Assembly: GCA_029448655.1 (NCBI GenBank)
Contig: JACCLO010000007.1
Coordinates: 124,001-188,000, forward strand
Reading direction: 5' to 3'
DNA from: Wolfiporia cocos
Taxonomy: Eukaryota > Basidiomycota > Agaricomycetes > Polyporales > Phaeolaceae
DNA: 64,000 nucleotides
Part shown: positions 53,546 to 64,000 of the stretch, piece by piece
How the letters are laid out: every line of letters starts with the position of its first letter
How positions within the stretch are numbered: the first letter of the stretch is position 1
Notes under the pieces: generated by a model
Databases searched by the model: none
The model's input: only the letters and a program-made list of their open reading frames with translations
Told to the model about the DNA's origin: nothing
Position numbers and translations under genes: made by a program

Positions 53546-54254
53546 AGGGACTTCAGTCAAATATCTTAATCTGCCAAGTGCCCTTCGCTTAAGAAATCGC
53601 AGTTCCGAACTAGGTTTGCACGCAGATTTATCTGGCGCAGCTGAGCAGATTAATCTACCGTGAAAATAAAATATAACACCGGGATTCGAACCAAAGGCCC
53701 AAGCAGACGAAGACAACAGCGCATCATAGAGCAATAGCCGACTGAGCTATGGCAGCAATGGTGAGTTCCAAACGAATAAGATATATATAGGTTGTATTCG
53801 CACTTCATTTTCGCACTCAGATTTAAGGAGACTAGCTACTACTGCAAGTACGAACAATTAATGATAGTGGCTACTTGTGTGACATAGCATGATCTGGAGC
53901 AAGTTGGCATGTAAAAGGTCAATACACTATGACCAGTGCTTCCCAAAGATATTTGCATTTGTATTGAAGCAGATGTAGAGATTGCGAAAACGAAGTTCTG
54001 TGCGAATCCTATATATATTTTAATTGTTTAATGTTCACAGTTCCTGCCATAGCTCAGTCGGCTATTGCGCTATGATGCGCTGTTGTCTTCGTCTGCTTGG
54101 GCCTTTGGTTCGAATCCCGGTGTTATATTTTATTTTCACGGTAGATTAATCTGCTCAGCTGCGCCAGATTAATCTGTGTGCAAACCTAGTTCGCAAATGC
54201 GATTTCTAAAGCGAAGGGCACTTGGCAGATTAAGATATTTGACTGAAACTCTAC
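53546..54254. mobile_element. Inverted-repeat element with tRNA-like arms (T2)
   Basis: It is the T1 family in opposite orientation: starts AGGGACTTCAGTCA and ends TGACTGAAACTCTAC. The arms are about 200 bp with AGATTAATCT palindromes. The right-arm tRNA-like block has box A TAGCTCAGTCGG (about 54053) and box B GGTTCGAATCC (about 54108). No clear TSD was found (GTTATACG against ATTATATT). Confidence 0.78.
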
Positions 54255-57200
54255 ATTATATTGATAATGCTTTCCCCTCCATGAATCTCCTCCATCCCTC
54301 GACCTCAGGCTCTCACTAGAACTGCAATGTCCCTGGCAAACCCAATTCAGGCATATAATATCAGGCAGTCTTTTTGGTGGTGTAACATGCACTGCCATGT
54401 GAGCATGACTTGTTCCATGTTACATTGTTGACTTAAATGGCCACCAGCTTGTATGGAGTGTCCTGTGCACAAGTTCTGTATCACTTCAGGCATTACACCA
54501 ATGATCATCCATGGCTGAAGATATGGTATGTAAGGTCTTCTCACTTCTACCATTATGTGTTTCAAGTCTGTTAGGTTGCCTGTCTATGGCAAGTGATGTT
54601 TCAAACATTCTAGGCAAATTATACCATAGCCGCATTGGCATTCAGGTTTCTGGATACTGTGACCACATGCTTGGGTGCTGTTGTGAGCTCCCAACAAAGA
54701 TCTTCTGGCACTCAACGATATGACCTACCAGCAGAGCATATGGAGTAGCACTGTTCAGATGCACTCCACTCAGCTGGGCTGTTTTGAATTTGATGGAGGA
54801 TCTCTATGCATTTCTGGAAGCGCGCAATTAGGAGAGTGAGTAATCTACAAAGTTGTGGGAGCTTCTATAGCTTAGAGTGTCGTTCCACCTAGCACTTCAT
54901 TAACGGTACATTTTTGAAACTTTACAGTAATCACTTGGAAAGTCATAGCTGATTTCCTGAACGGAGTCAATTCTTTTGTATGGTCAGCAATGCTTATAAT
55001 GATTCTGGATTAATTCCAACCATCTGAGATTACAGACAGTTGTAATACTCCTGGTTCAACTGTATGTGTCAGGGCTCTTTTGACCTATGGGCGGTAACAA
55101 ACTTGCTTGCACGGCTACTACACCCACACAATATGGAAATGTATGATTCATTGACATCAGTATTGACCATCTCTTACAATCTATGATCTTTTCTGTATTT
55201 GCAGTTGCCAAATACCGGATAGTGCTGACATCCGTTGTGGTAAATTCCATCTGTAAAAACGGCATCCCAAACTCACCGCATCTTTAGGTGTTCTTCATCA
55301 TGTCCTCCTGTGGTGAGCTTTGTGATATGATATATTTACAGCATATCATCATACATTTTAACGGCGCAGTGATAGGAATCGGTAAGTCATGCATATATAA
55401 TATCAGTCATTGAGTGATATGCACATTACATCACATGTGTGGTTTCTTAAATACTCATGATCAGTATATGTGAGCTCTATGCTTGCATTGTATGTGCCAG
55501 AATCAGGCTGCCATGCAAGATATGCAGTGTCTTGACAGCTGACAATAATTTCTCAGATTGAATGCTCGCAAGTACATCCGAAGGATTGGTACTGAACACG
55601 ATTACAATTATGGAGATCAAATACTGTTGGCAGAGATCAATACGCACAACATGGATGTTGTAGGTGCAGATGGAAATAAAGACTGAACCAACAGTGAAGA
55701 TTCGAAGGGACGGCAGTACTATGCAAGGAGTATTAATGGAAGGGACACCGAGATGTGGAATATAACAGGTCGCCAATAGCCTCGTCTCGTAGTAAACGCA
55801 TTGTGAATGAATTCTGGAAATCTGAGTGCTTCTCTTATCATAGCTGTCTCCTGCATTCTTTCAGAATCCTGATCTCCGTATGGCATCTTGGAAACACAGT
55901 GAAAATGCGTCTGGTATGCCGCGTGTTTCATTTCCTCACGTTTCGCGCGCAGCTATGCCTGGCGTAAAATTGGGCAACTGCCGACATTTGACGTTCTCCA
56001 TAGAAGCAATATTATCGCTGCGTGCGCGGAGCAGATAGAATACATGATCAGCCAATTCGCGGAGACATCACCTCGTTTATATAGTGAGTGTACATGCGAA
56101 CATGTCGAATACATATCTGGAAAAGCCTGTGCGCAGAAAATATCAGATGGGCGGATAGGAGTCTTTCTTTGTGCTGACATCTATTACGTACCTGAATGTG
56201 GCCGTCGGTGCTCTCCGAATGTGCAAAAATACTCTGCATGCACCATGCGGTATATTTCACCGGCATGCGATTGTCTCACCCGCCCCGTGCATCATGCTCG
56301 CACAAGGTAGGGAAGTTCCAAAGTAAGCTATCGATAGTGCTAGTGAGACGATGTTGTAGAGGGTGCAGTGTTGAGACCCTCACGTTGCCTACAATGTCCC
56401 CTTCCATGGAGAAGACGAACTTCTCCCTTGAAGCTGCTCCTGACATGCTACCTGGACACCTTCACAGCGTATCGCGCAAAGGTCAAGGGGTTAGCCGCCT
56501 CGATGCATGAGGATGCTTCAGCCATTCTGTGCATAGTTTACGAATATAGTAGCAGGAGAGGGGATGCTCCTTGTGTAGATAGCCAATAGTCGTCGGGATC
56601 TGATCAGCAGTTCATAGCATACCTCCATCTACGACAGATAATGCATGCAGACCACGGCATGCATATGTCAAAAGATTATACTTGATAGAGCCCGATGCAA
56701 GGGGCAGCTCATCCTGTGCGAGCGAGAGCGTTTAAGGTCAATTGCAATAATAAGCGCGCGGGCGGGGCAACGCAGATATAGGAAATATCGGTGAAACCTG
56801 CAAATGAGATGAGTTCCTTGGACACAGAGAGTGTATCGAATATGGCCTTGTGACAGCTGGGGTTTTATACAGTCCTATTGAAAACGAATGCAATGTCTCA
56901 GGAGCTGGGAGCTGGGAGACGCATAAAGGATAGCCGCAACGCCTGAAGCCTGAAGGCCTGATCGGCACCCCATAGCTGGTAATCATCGTATTGGCGCTCC
57001 GATCAACCTCCGCGAATATACGCACTCGGCCTATCGGCCAACACAACGGTTAACTACATACCGTATAACCGACTAGTTCACTGCCACTTCGTTTCGGCAC
57101 TGTTCACACTAGGTCTTGTTGTTGCATGCGAGGATAGTAGCCGACGAGAACCGCGACGTATACGCGAGGTACATTACGCCCTGATCTATCAACGCGCGAA

Positions 57201-60200
57201 GGCACGATTATCCCATAAGATCGACATTGAAGCGGAGCATATAGATTGTATCTTTACGCAGTCTAAAAATCTGCCAAATGGACAATTTAGTTAATCGCAG
57301 AGCAAAAGTGTGAGGGTTACTAGTTGATTCACCTACGCTAGTGGGATTAGGATGCCATCAAGCGTCTCAAGTCCGGTTCAATTTCGCCTACACAATCGTG
57401 AGTGAGATCTCCGTCGGATTTCAAACATGCAGGCTGCATGCACTGAATGCAAGCATGCCGCATTGATCGCTGAACGTCAGTCCTTAGTCATCAGCGCGCC
57501 ACAGGCACGCTTCATGCCGCTCTGTTTCGATGCGCCCGTTGTGTCGCGCTTGACTGCTCTCTAATGGTTATGCTGCATGCCGTATCATTGTCAAAGCATC
57601 CGGAGTGGCGATAGTACGGCGGGTAGGACGAAACCGCCTTTCTGACTGCTAATACGTTTGAGCTAGAGATTAAGTCCTCTACTAGCTTCATCCCAGAAAG
57701 ACTTCCACCGTAGTGAGGGGATGACCCCATTTCTGATAATTGCAATGCTAAATTCGGAGACTTCCGGAATTTAACTGTCGCGACAGTGACGTGATCACTT
57801 GGCGTGATCACTCGATCATGCTTCACGGCCTTGCCACGTGATCTGCAATCGAAAGACTATCCGGGTTTGCAATCAGTGCAACTCAAAAATCTCAAACGTG
57901 AAAGCTTGAACTCTCATCGAAAATTGTATTTTATAGCGTTTCCGGAAAATGCTGTCTTGAGCCGTTGGTGATTTCCGTTCAACAAATAAGCGCGCGTTAC
58001 TGATAACTCGAGTCTGGCCGCTTGGTTCTACTTCACCGCGTGCCCAGTTCTCATGCTGTACTGCCATCTATGTAATCAGTCGGCGCTTGTCCGAATTTGG
58101 GCATTCTTGTTCAGAACTCGCGCGCACGTGCTGGTTACGGTTTGATAGTCGAGTACAGAGGATGTGCCTATCTTGTCGCCGGTGTTTCAGGTCCTGGGTG
58201 CGTAAGTCTTACAAACACTTCCAACTCAAGCAAGCGAAGCCACAGAATGGAGCTACAGTGATGCTGGAGATCTCGAGTTCTCCAATTGTGTTACATAATA
58301 TGGCCGGGACTGTCGCTCGAACAAGGTGCAGGGATCTATCGCGCCATACTAACCTGCTACTTCAGCATCTGAAATACGCATTGACATGCGATGAGCGTTC
58401 TCGCCGAAACGTGATAGGGTTGGGCCGCTTTTGTCGTGAGTGCTTGCCGTGGTAACGCTTTAACGATTGCTACACGATGCTACATAGGTTGACCAGTGTG
58501 CAAGATGTCCCTGGGATAGAGTAAGACAGCCAAGTCAATAGTATTTAATGCTCCGATGGATTACACCATTGGATCAACGGAATATGCTGCTATCAAGTGA
58601 CAAGACTACTATGGTGTGCGGGTGCAATAATGGCGAACCATCTGAGGTGTTCAGGTGACGTATGCAGAGGCTAACGATACTTTGTGTTCATGAGAGGCAT
58701 ATTCCGGAGATAGCGTTTCGTCCATCAGACTCTTTGATCTGTCCGCAAGGTCTCATGTTCGAATTTCCTATGCAATTCCAGAAGAAACTTGCGTGTGCGT
58801 AATTTTGAGGTACAGTTCCACGACATTTATGGATGTTTGCGGATGTTGCATGGTTACTGATGTAGATGCCGAAGAATATACAACGGCTAAACAGCCGATA
58901 TTGCATCAATTCAATCGTCAGAATGCTACACGTACTAAATGAGTAAGTATAGGCGGACAGTCCCCCGGGAACAAGTGACAAATCGGCGAATAGGCAGTGG
59001 CGATATACCTCTGGACATAGATGTCCCCATTGCTGCAAGCTCACTAGACTGGCTCCCTAGCAGGACCCGGAAATCTCTCTCTATCGTTTTCTGGAATATT
59101 GTCTATTTGGTCATTCTGACCGGACAAATACGGGCCACAATGTGGTGAGGCATGTCCAGGATACCAACCAGCATTCCCGCTGGTCAGCACTGTGCACGGG
59201 CTATACATTGTGCCTTCCCTGGTTTTCGGAGTCTCGAAGTTCACAGCGGACTCGGAGCTCCCCCGATTGGCATATTGCCAATGATGATGAGCGAGTGAAT
59301 AAGCCTCAGTAGGTCGACGACGACAGCCAGAAACAGGCATGGTGGCATACCACCTGTGTATTGAAATCACGGATAGGATGCGAGAGTGGAGCGAATTTAA
59401 GATCAGGAATTACCGTTGATATTCAGGGTCTAGTCTAGCGCGCATCTAGGCTAGAGTTATGCCGCTATGCTGTCGAAATGACATAGCAGGACACGTAGTA
59501 GGGCCGATTCTGGTAGCACCCGCTACTTTGACGGGCTACCTGCAGACTGCGTATCACAAATGCCGCCTAATTCACCAGGTCCTTGCGCTTGGTATATCCC
59601 ATCTTCCTTCCGAACATCTTTAGCACACCGGCGTGTCCTGTGCTTCAGGCCCTTGGTTTGTCTGTCGTGTAGCAAATGCATTAGGTCAGCCGAAACCATA
59701 GAGTGAAGCCACGGAGGAGCTGGGGAGGTATCCACAGCGGTCGATGACTATTCAGCCGGATCAATCTGAAACACAGCGTTCCTCAGACAAAGGTTAGTGA
59801 GCCATTGTGTCGTCAGAACCCGCTACTGACGTTGCAGGGGTGAGGGATCAGATGTCCGGACTTATCTGAGGTCTTCGCACGACAAATGGCCATTCCGCGT
59901 CCGAACTATCGGGAACCTTAATGGGAAATTTCCGGGGGTCCTCTCATACCCTGCGGCCGGACTCGTTATGCGACACCATAAGACAGGTTCTAGCCTCGTG
60001 TACAGCTACCGATCAATGAGCTATCAGATATTTCCGGCATACAAGCCATGACGAATGTTCAAAATTGTATGCTGCGCAATCCACCCACCGTTGCGCGGGG
60101 TTGTCTCAGATAGACTTTGAGCAGCCGAAATTGAGCGTTTAGGTGTACGCACATATATCCCGCGTCTACGTACTCGGAACTCGCCCCGTCTTTCTCGAAC
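54255..60200. other. Six kilobases without a recognisable gene
   Basis: Frames are short (under 125 codons) on both strands and I could not assemble a spliced gene. A cysteine-rich 88-codon frame at 56044-56310 has eight cysteines but no signal peptide. No terminal repeats with TSDs were found. Intron-rich genes may be hidden here. Confidence 0.3.
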
Positions 60201-61862
60201 ATGACTACTCAAGCATCTCAGTCAGTCTTTATGGAAAACCCCTGTTGTCTTCTCGACTTATTCCTCTTTGTAGGGTTGGAACATACTGTTCGATGGTGCC
60301 ATCAGGTGAGAAATGATGATGATCAGCGCGACTAACCCAGAAATTATTGACACGAACGATCCAGCTCTCGTCATATACGACTACATCATTACTCTCCATG
60401 CTGAATTTTCTCTGATCTGGGGAGGAAAAAAGACATGGGTCTCCATCGTGTTTCTGCTTAATCGATACACCATGCTGGCCTGGTCAATTCTCACTTCTTT
60501 CCTTTTTTCCGCCCTTTTTGGGGTTCAGCAATCTGTAAGCAGCGCTCATTGCTCTGTCTGATAAGCGTTCACCTGACAGAATCCAGGGGTTTGAGCGTTT
60601 TACCTTACACTGCTCACCAATGTTCAAATCTCGAGCCTTGATCTAGGTGTAATCCGACGTTACAATTATTCTGGTATCTATTCCGGATTGTGTGGGGATG
60701 CGTATGGGCAGGTAAGTTAGTGACCTCATCGTATATGAGACCTTTGTCGACTTTCTTCGTTGCCCAGTCTCTGTCGCTCTCCGCGTGTATGCTATCAGCG
60801 GGCGGAGTTGGTTAGTCACCATAATAGCCCTGGTAGCTTGCTTGGCTGATCCCGCAACCAACATCGTGGGTGACATGCATGCTTGAGGTCAGTAAAAAGA
60901 AACTCAATCTCGAGTAAACTGCAGGCTTCAGTCATACAATACACCGTGTATTGTGTCCGAAACGAACTCAACAGTTCGTCAGTAACTGCTCATCAACAGG
61001 CAACAACATAGTACTGACTTTGATGCTCATTCCCGCGTGCAAGGCTAATATGAGTGCTCCAGCTGTAAGCGGGTCTATCTGGCCACTACAGATACCGCAT
61101 GCACAAATAACCCTTTTCCAATATTTCAGACCTTCTGTGCGCTCGCGTAGGCCAAATGGTCTCCGACATTGTCCTTATCTGCGTCACTTGGCATAACATG
61201 CACAAATTAACGAGATGTGGGGAAGCCGCTGACCAGCGTATGCTCTCTTTATCTAAGCTACTCCTCAGGGATGGTATGTCGACTATGGCTACCATGATGC
61301 TTCTCTTCTGATTAAGTCACAGGGACGGGGTACTTTTTGTGAGAATTCTTCAAGATTTTATCATACTATGACACCCTCAATGACATGGTGAAGGTTCCTT
61401 CTGGCCCTCAACACCGTGCAAATTGTGCTTTGGGAGACTCATGTAAGGACTATCATACTGATCTGTCACTTGAGTTGATCAGCTGTTCATGAAGACATTC
61501 TATCTATTCAATCTCTGGGCCACTCCGTTAGTCATTGTCACAGTTCATTGATTCATCGCTCATCACCATATGCTAGACTTTCCGCCGTTACGCTGTCTCG
61601 ATTCCTCCTGGATCTACGTCTCTGCAGTGTCTCTCCAGAATCGCCGCGGATTGAAGAGCAGACCGAGAGTGATACTGCTTATTCTGAGAATCAGGACTAT
61701 TCGATTCATCTGTCAACGTTCGTCAGCACCGTTGGCACAGCTCCCAAGCCCGAATCTCAAGCCAACTCAAGTGCTGATAATGAGGCTGTATCGACGCCAG
61801 GGAGAGTGTGTAGCTCCCATATTGGTAAGACTCGCGTCCACGCAGAATTCTACCTATCCTGA
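60201..61862 (+). CDS. DUF6533-family integral membrane protein (second copy)
   Basis: It has the same architecture as the gene at 432-2187. Supported exons are 60201-60220, 60274-60305 and 60365-60534, giving MTTQASQVGTYCSMVPSALV followed by IYDYIITLHAEFSLIW; then 60648-60712, 60768-60865 (ALRVYAISGRSWLVTIIALV), about 60932-60981, about 61131-61279 (GQMVSDIVLICVTWHNMHK) and about 61542-61862 with the family C-terminus VTLSRFLLDLRL. These phases agree except at three junctions (60535-60647, 60982-61130, 61280-61541), where small exons or frameshifts are unresolved. Function unknown; intactness not proven. Confidence 0.7.
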
Positions 61863-63400
61863 GCCTCGTATTCATGGTGATCAGACAGAACGGTTTAGAG
61901 TCCAGACTTAAGTCTCTCTTGGATCATTGGCATTTCATGCGACTCCGTTCGGCGGTCGCAAGCTCCGGGTCTTCTATACCTATTAGAATTGTTTAGCGAC
62001 CCGTGTTGGATTTAGAGCATTTACAGTACGAGATCTTTTTAACTGACCCTAATACAGCTCATTTCGACATATTCGCTGATAATAACACACTGAGACCTTG
62101 GCACGTCTCCCGGGAGGCTGAGTTTGCCGTGATCATGATGTCGAAGGCTCGAGAAATTACGAATACAGTTGACACATTCATAACACATTATGCTGAGTCA
62201 CGTCTGAGTAACGGCTGAGGCTATGCATTGCAAGGAGGATATGCATTGCTGAGGCTGAATTGTCACACCTGTGTGATATGTGTAAAAATACATGACGTAA
62301 TGGTCGCTGTTGACTCGATATAATATGCACATATTGCTCACATGCTTGCTCAAATCGGGCACACTTGAGGCCAAAATCGTCGGAGAATAACACAGCACTG
62401 AAGCACATATTCACCTGCAGTTTGATTCACGAAGATCCACTGAGCTTTCAATACTTAGGATGTGTGTTGCTGCATCGCACGTATTTGAGCTACGCATTAT
62501 TCTTTTGACGTTTTATGCATATCTTCCTGCGTGCATTATGAGTCGGTATGCATCTTGATTGTATTTCCCTTGTGCAATTCACACGTATCACATTTCTGTG
62601 ACATAAACATTGAATATTTTAAAGCTAAAGCTGCAGATAGGATTTCCGCATTAATCGCAAGCGGTGGGCGTCTGTTCAAAATACTTACAACGCGGACTCT
62701 TAGATCATGACGTTACTCACAGTCTGTGTCGTCAATCTCATATATTAAATGATGTGACTCTCGCGTGTTACCGCCCGGGCTACATGATGGCCGGCTTGTG
62801 ACGAAGATTACTCAGGAACATATTGTGATTGACGTAAAGTTATCTTCGCATTGTAAAAGCGATGGAGAATGCATACACGTCAAGGAACACAATCGCTTCT
62901 CGTTGAGTATTCCTATTTTATGTAATGTCGCCGCTCAGCGTCTCTCAACATCGGTTCTAGCTCACATTAAACCACGTCATTGGCTGAGGCAGGTGCGAAC
63001 TCACGGCAGAATAGCGATAAAGCACGCACTGCCTGTCCCCAAGCTGGCAATCATATGCATACTGTCGTGTGCATGTAATGCATCCCAGAGGAAGGATGCA
63101 GCTCGTTGAACAGCTACTGGAGAGAAAACGATCATACTACACACCATCACGAGTAGTGGCTGATACATTTTTGATGTAAACTAGTGCCGAGGGGTCCAGA
63201 ACAACACAAACGGATTCGAGCAGTCCGTGATCGGGATAATGTTACGCGCATTCGGGTGGCGCTGTCGTCAACAATTCATAAGCTGATTATGTGTTTTGCT
63301 GTGTCGCGGCGACAAGTCATGACGCCTCCTTACCTATTGTGGTAGCGATCGCCACCCGTCCAGCCCATTTCTTGGGAGAGCATTTGTCGATAATGGCGTC
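61863..63400. other. No recognisable gene
   Basis: Frames of 60-115 codons on both strands, none recognised. TATGCATT-like motifs near 62220-62240 recall the pogo-like MITE, but no ends are seen. Confidence 0.3.
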
Positions 63401-63484
63401 CTGCGCCCGCTGTTTCATGAGACTGTACTCCTCCGCTACATATACAGTGCCGGACCTTATCTGACAACCATACGAGGTTCATCT

Positions 63485-63600
63485 GGTACCAGCTCTTCAT
63501 CAGCGTGTTCATGGTCGCCTCCAAGGTCATCTGCGACGACACCTACCTCGATCACGGCATTGTCGGTCGTCGGTCATGGCTTGTACACGCTCTGCAATGT
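63485..63600 (+). pseudogene. Cyclin-like exon with a 7-bp duplication
   Basis: It reads YQLFISVFMVASKVICDDTY, close to the cyclin-box segment of Pho80/Pcl-type cyclins of basidiomycetes. Soon after, GTCGGTC is repeated in tandem (about 63563-63576). Deleting one unit in analysis gives IVGHGLYTL, as expected for the family, so the reading frame appears broken. Upstream exons are not resolved. Confidence 0.45.
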
Positions 63601-64000
63601 AGTTTGTGTGTAGAATGACACGGGTTCGTACCTCGAACGGCAGCTCATTTCCGAACCCGAGCGCGGTCACAAAATCTGAACGAAGGTGTGAGGCACCCAC
63701 CTTGCTCTAAGCACGCTACGCGATTGTTCGCTTCGTAATAGATACACCAGTGGGCCATAGGCTGGATTAGATCATATTTGCCGGACAGTTGACAGAATGT
63801 GACGTAGAACCGAAGGTAACAACGTACCTCAAGAACGATGGTAAATCTATTAATCATCAGTTAATCATAAGGGGGCAATTGCCAGGGGGACGGTTCCCTC
63901 GTCCGATGAGTGGGTGTAGATCTGCCATGAAGCTGGCGTGTTGACGCAACGTGCCCGGCACAACGGACAACATCGTTAGTGTTTGGCTGTGCCGAGTTCT
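63601..64000. other. No recognisable gene at the window end
   Basis: Nothing recognised; the window ends inside this stretch. Confidence 0.35.

Noticed and set aside
48600..54120. Functional tRNA genes at the A/B boxes of T1-T3
   Set aside because: The 7-bp acceptor stems do not pair, so these look tRNA-derived, not tRNA genes.
53538..54262. 8-bp TSD for T2
   Set aside because: GTTATACG and ATTATATT match at only 5 of 8 positions; not called.
56044..56310. Cysteine-rich 88-codon frame as a secreted effector
   Set aside because: It has no signal peptide, no splice context and no recognisable family.

Overview
This window reads as a repeat-dense nuclear segment of a basidiomycete fungus, probably an agaricomycete. 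The evidence is short GT-AG introns of about 30-90 bp, DUF6533-type membrane protein genes, a basidiomycete-type cytochrome P450 with ten introns, and chromodomain Ty3/Gypsy elements next to hAT, Tc1 and pogo DNA transposons. I cannot name the species.

Host genes sit at the edges and in one island. A DUF6533 gene spliceable to 380 aa lies at 432-2187. A P450 spliceable to 498 aa lies at 34833-36889. Fragments of a RanBPM/CTLH-type gene lie around 47.5-50.1 kb, a second DUF6533 gene at 60201-61862, and a frameshifted cyclin-like exon near 63.5 kb. Between them, roughly 4-32.7 kb and 37.3-54.3 kb are almost entirely mobile elements, many inserted into one another. Target-site duplications (TSDs) let most be delimited to the base.

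Main element classes: (1) a solo-LTR family 'TGTCAC' of about 350-560 bp (5-bp TSDs, TATA box, then a covarying hairpin with a CTTAC-type loop; several copies carry an antisense tRNA-like sequence); (2) a full-length 8.4-kb Ty3/Gypsy element at 21856-30298 with LTRs that read as identical, a Tf1-like 11-nt self-priming site, a dUTPase between protease and reverse transcriptase, a chromodomain, and an extra ORF (ORF3) encoding two zinc knuckles; (3) a decayed relative at 37871-42995 and a third Ty3 lineage at 42996-45937; (4) hAT-type elements with 8-bp TSDs; (5) a Tc1 element and a pogo-like MITE; (6) a single-ORF retroposon with 16-bp TSDs and a (TC)n 3' end; (7) three inverted-repeat elements carrying a tRNA-like sequence in each arm.

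The deepest nest is 19.4-32.7 kb: a TGTCAC LTR holds a single-ORF retroposon, which holds a solo LTR, the full-length Ty3 element and a hAT element, and the hAT holds another hAT. Older copies look depleted in CpG relative to the young Ty3 element, consistent with methylation-linked C-to-T decay.

The best candidates for something undescribed are the single-ORF retroposon, the tRNA-in-both-arms elements, the covarying LTR hairpin, and the Ty3 layout of PR-dUTPase-RT-RH-IN-chromodomain followed by ORF3. Many intervals, chiefly 54.3-60.2 kb and 61.9-63.4 kb, show no recognisable gene.
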